Source of the DNA: Actinomycetota bacterium
GTDB lineage: Bacteria; Actinomycetota; Actinomycetes; Streptosporangiales; Streptosporangiaceae
Reading direction: 5' to 3'
NCBI GenBank assembly: GCA_003242605.1
Contig: QGUZ01000304.1
Coordinates: 1 to 6,130 of the forward strand
Length of the DNA stretch: 6,130 nucleotides
Numbering within the stretch: the first letter of the stretch is position 1; each line of letters opens with the position of its first letter. The notes below the pieces were generated by a model. That model worked only from the letters and a program-made list of their open reading frames with translations. It did not search any database and was not told where the DNA came from. A program made the position numbers and the translations under genes. Of this stretch, positions 5,202 through 6,130 are shown piece by piece.

Positions 5202-6130
5202 GCCTTCACCTCCCCCAGCTCACGGCCGACGCGGCGCTGCAGCGCGACCTGGCTGTACCGGTGCGCCAGCTCGTAGGCGACGATGACGGAGAGCACGATC
5301 GTGCCCTGCATGATGGTGACGATCTCCTTGGGGATCCCCTCCAGATCGAGGATCTGGGCGGAGTTGTCGAGGAACGCCCACAGGAGCGAGGCGAACACGA
5401 TGCCGACCGGGTGGTTGCGGCCGAGCAGCGCGATCGCGATCCCGGTGAAGCCGAGCCCGGCCGGGAAGTCGAGGCTGTAGGTGTAGGAGTGGCCGAGCAG
5501 CTGCGGCATGCCGACGAGGCCGGCCGTACCGCCCGAGATCACCATGGCAAGGACGACCATCCGCTTGACGTTCACGCCGCTCGCCACCGCGGCCGGCTCG
5601 GACTGCCCGGTGGCGCGCAGCTCGAACCCGAACCGGGTGTGGTTGAGCATCACGTGGAAGCCGACGCCGACGAGCGCGGCCACGATGATGAACCCGAACA
5701 CCTGCTGGGTGGTGCCGGGGATCAGCTCGAACCCGGGGACGCGGCCGGACTCCGGGATGGGCCGGGTGCCGATGTTGTTGCTGCCCGCGATCGGCACCGC
5801 CCACTGGGTGAGCAGCCAGGCGCCGAGGCCGGTGGCGATCGCGTTCAGCATGATCGTCGAGATCACCTCGCTCACCCCGCGGGTGACCTTGAGCACCCCG
5901 GCGATCGCCGCCCAGAGCGCGCCGACGAGCACCGCCACCACCACGATGAGCGCGATGTGCAGCGGCGCGGGCAGTACCACCGCGCCGCCCACCGCGGCCG
6001 CGATCAGCGCGGCGAGCCGGTACTGGCCGTCCACGCCGATGTTGAACAGGTTCATCCGGAACCCGATCGCCACCGCGACCGCGGACAGGTAGAAGGTGGT
6101 GGCCTGGTTGATGGTGAGCACGAGCGTGCG
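5198..6130 (-). CDS. Nucleoside ABC transporter permease, YufP/NupP-like (partial, 5' end cut by window)
   Basis: Inner-membrane permease subunit of a BMP-type nucleoside importer, in the branched-chain amino acid/sugar permease superfamily (BPD_transp_2). The reading frame stays open to the window edge, giving 310 visible residues. The GTG at 6121 is probably not the true start, because the protein there opens in what is normally the second membrane segment and lacks the usual N-terminal helix. Family landmarks, numbered from that GTG, are FNIGVDGQY (26-34), the stretch GVSEVISTIMLN (82-93), the cytoplasmic coupling loop RFGFELRATGQSEPAAVASG (163-182) that meets the ATPase, and LLGRNHPVG (232-240). 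Hydrophobic segments lie near 36-50, 55-77, 83-105, 140-158, 187-208, 223-250 and 266-284. The stop overlaps the next permease start by 4 nt. The paired permease and downstream salvage enzymes point to nucleosides as substrate; this is inferred, since relatives also take up other small ligands. Confidence 0.92.
   Translation of the reverse strand, partial: RTLVLTINQATTFYLSAVAVAIGFRMNLFNIGVDGQYRLAALIAAAVGGAVVLPAPLHIALIVVVAVLVGALWAAIAGVLKVTRGVSEVISTIMLNAIATGLGAWLLTQWAVPIAGSNNIGTRPIPESGRVPGFELIPGTTQQVFGFIIVAALVGVGFHVMLNHTRFGFELRATGQSEPAAVASGVNVKRMVVLAMVISGGTAGLVGMPQLLGHSYTYSLDFPAGLGFTGIAIALLGRNHPVGIVFASLLWAFLDNSAQILDLEGIPKEIVTIMQGTIVLSVIVAYELAHRYSQVALQRRVGRELGEVKA
5208..5213 (-). promoter_or_regulatory. 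Strong ribosome binding site for the second permease
   Basis: On the minus strand the sequence reads GGAGGT, followed six bases later by GTG (5201-5199). This near-perfect Shine-Dalgarno supports the GTG start inside the upstream gene's stop codon. The next in-frame ATG (5135-5133, residue 23) would discard a plausible cytoplasmic N-terminal tail and has no comparable site. Confidence 0.8.

Larger units (their letters stand above)
11..6130 (-). other. Nucleoside uptake and salvage operon (seven genes, 5' end outside window)
   Basis: Seven consecutive minus-strand genes are joined by 4-nt overlaps or gaps of at most 72 bp: two ABC permease subunits, cdd, deoA, a cupin gene, add and a PH-domain membrane protein gene. 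What is seen is the shared strand, the tight spacing and the functional coherence of import, pyrimidine deamination, phosphorolysis and adenosine deamination. That they share one transcript is inferred. No convincing operon promoter is visible, and the main one is expected upstream of 6130. The first ten bases after the last stop are too few to show a terminator. Internal punctuation is possible at the cdd-deoA hairpin and just before add. Confidence 0.85.

Noticed and set aside
4020..5276. A long plus-strand open frame (about 418 codons) antisense to the second permease.
   Set aside because: Biased Arg/His/Glu/Pro composition with no recognisable motif, while the minus strand encodes a complete permease with family signatures.

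Overview
The window is very GC-rich, uses GTG starts freely and overlaps its genes tightly. This fits an actinobacterium, and the protein variants agree: a CAEC cytidine deaminase, an adenosine deaminase with TDN in place of TDD, and a small bacterial PH-domain membrane protein. A Streptosporangiales or Streptomyces-like lineage is plausible, but the sequence alone does not fix the genus.

All seven genes lie on the minus strand, so they read from right to left, and they form one nucleoside uptake and salvage cluster. In transcription order they are: an ABC permease subunit whose 5' end is cut by the window edge (5198-6130); a second ABC permease subunit (3927-5201); cytidine deaminase cdd (3499-3930); thymidine/pyrimidine-nucleoside phosphorylase deoA (2143-3426); a small cupin protein (1759-2115); adenosine deaminase add (625-1713); and a PH-domain membrane protein (11-628). 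Coding density is almost complete. The only gaps are 72, 27 and 45 bp, so no stretch over 300 bases lacks a gene.

The two permeases belong to the BMP-type (YufP/YufQ, NupP/NupQ-like) nucleoside importer family. Their ATPase and lipoprotein partners are not in the window and probably lie upstream, beyond 6130. Imported cytidine and deoxycytidine would be deaminated by Cdd to uridine and deoxyuridine. DeoA would then split thymidine or deoxyuridine into base plus deoxyribose-1-phosphate. Add would convert adenosine and deoxyadenosine to inosine and deoxyinosine. The cupin and the PH-domain protein have no assigned function; their position ties them to this pathway only by association.

Three junctions are 4-nt ATGA/GTGA overlaps (permease/permease, permease/cdd, add/PH protein), which suggests translational coupling. 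The cdd-deoA gap holds a perfect 12-bp inverted repeat with an 11-nt loop and no following U-run. Upstream of add, a TAGGAT sits exactly where a leaderless promoter -10 box would be, though it also contains a plausible AGGA ribosome binding site. This is mostly a recognisable system. The points most worth checking are these two regulatory signals and the two uncharacterised operon members.
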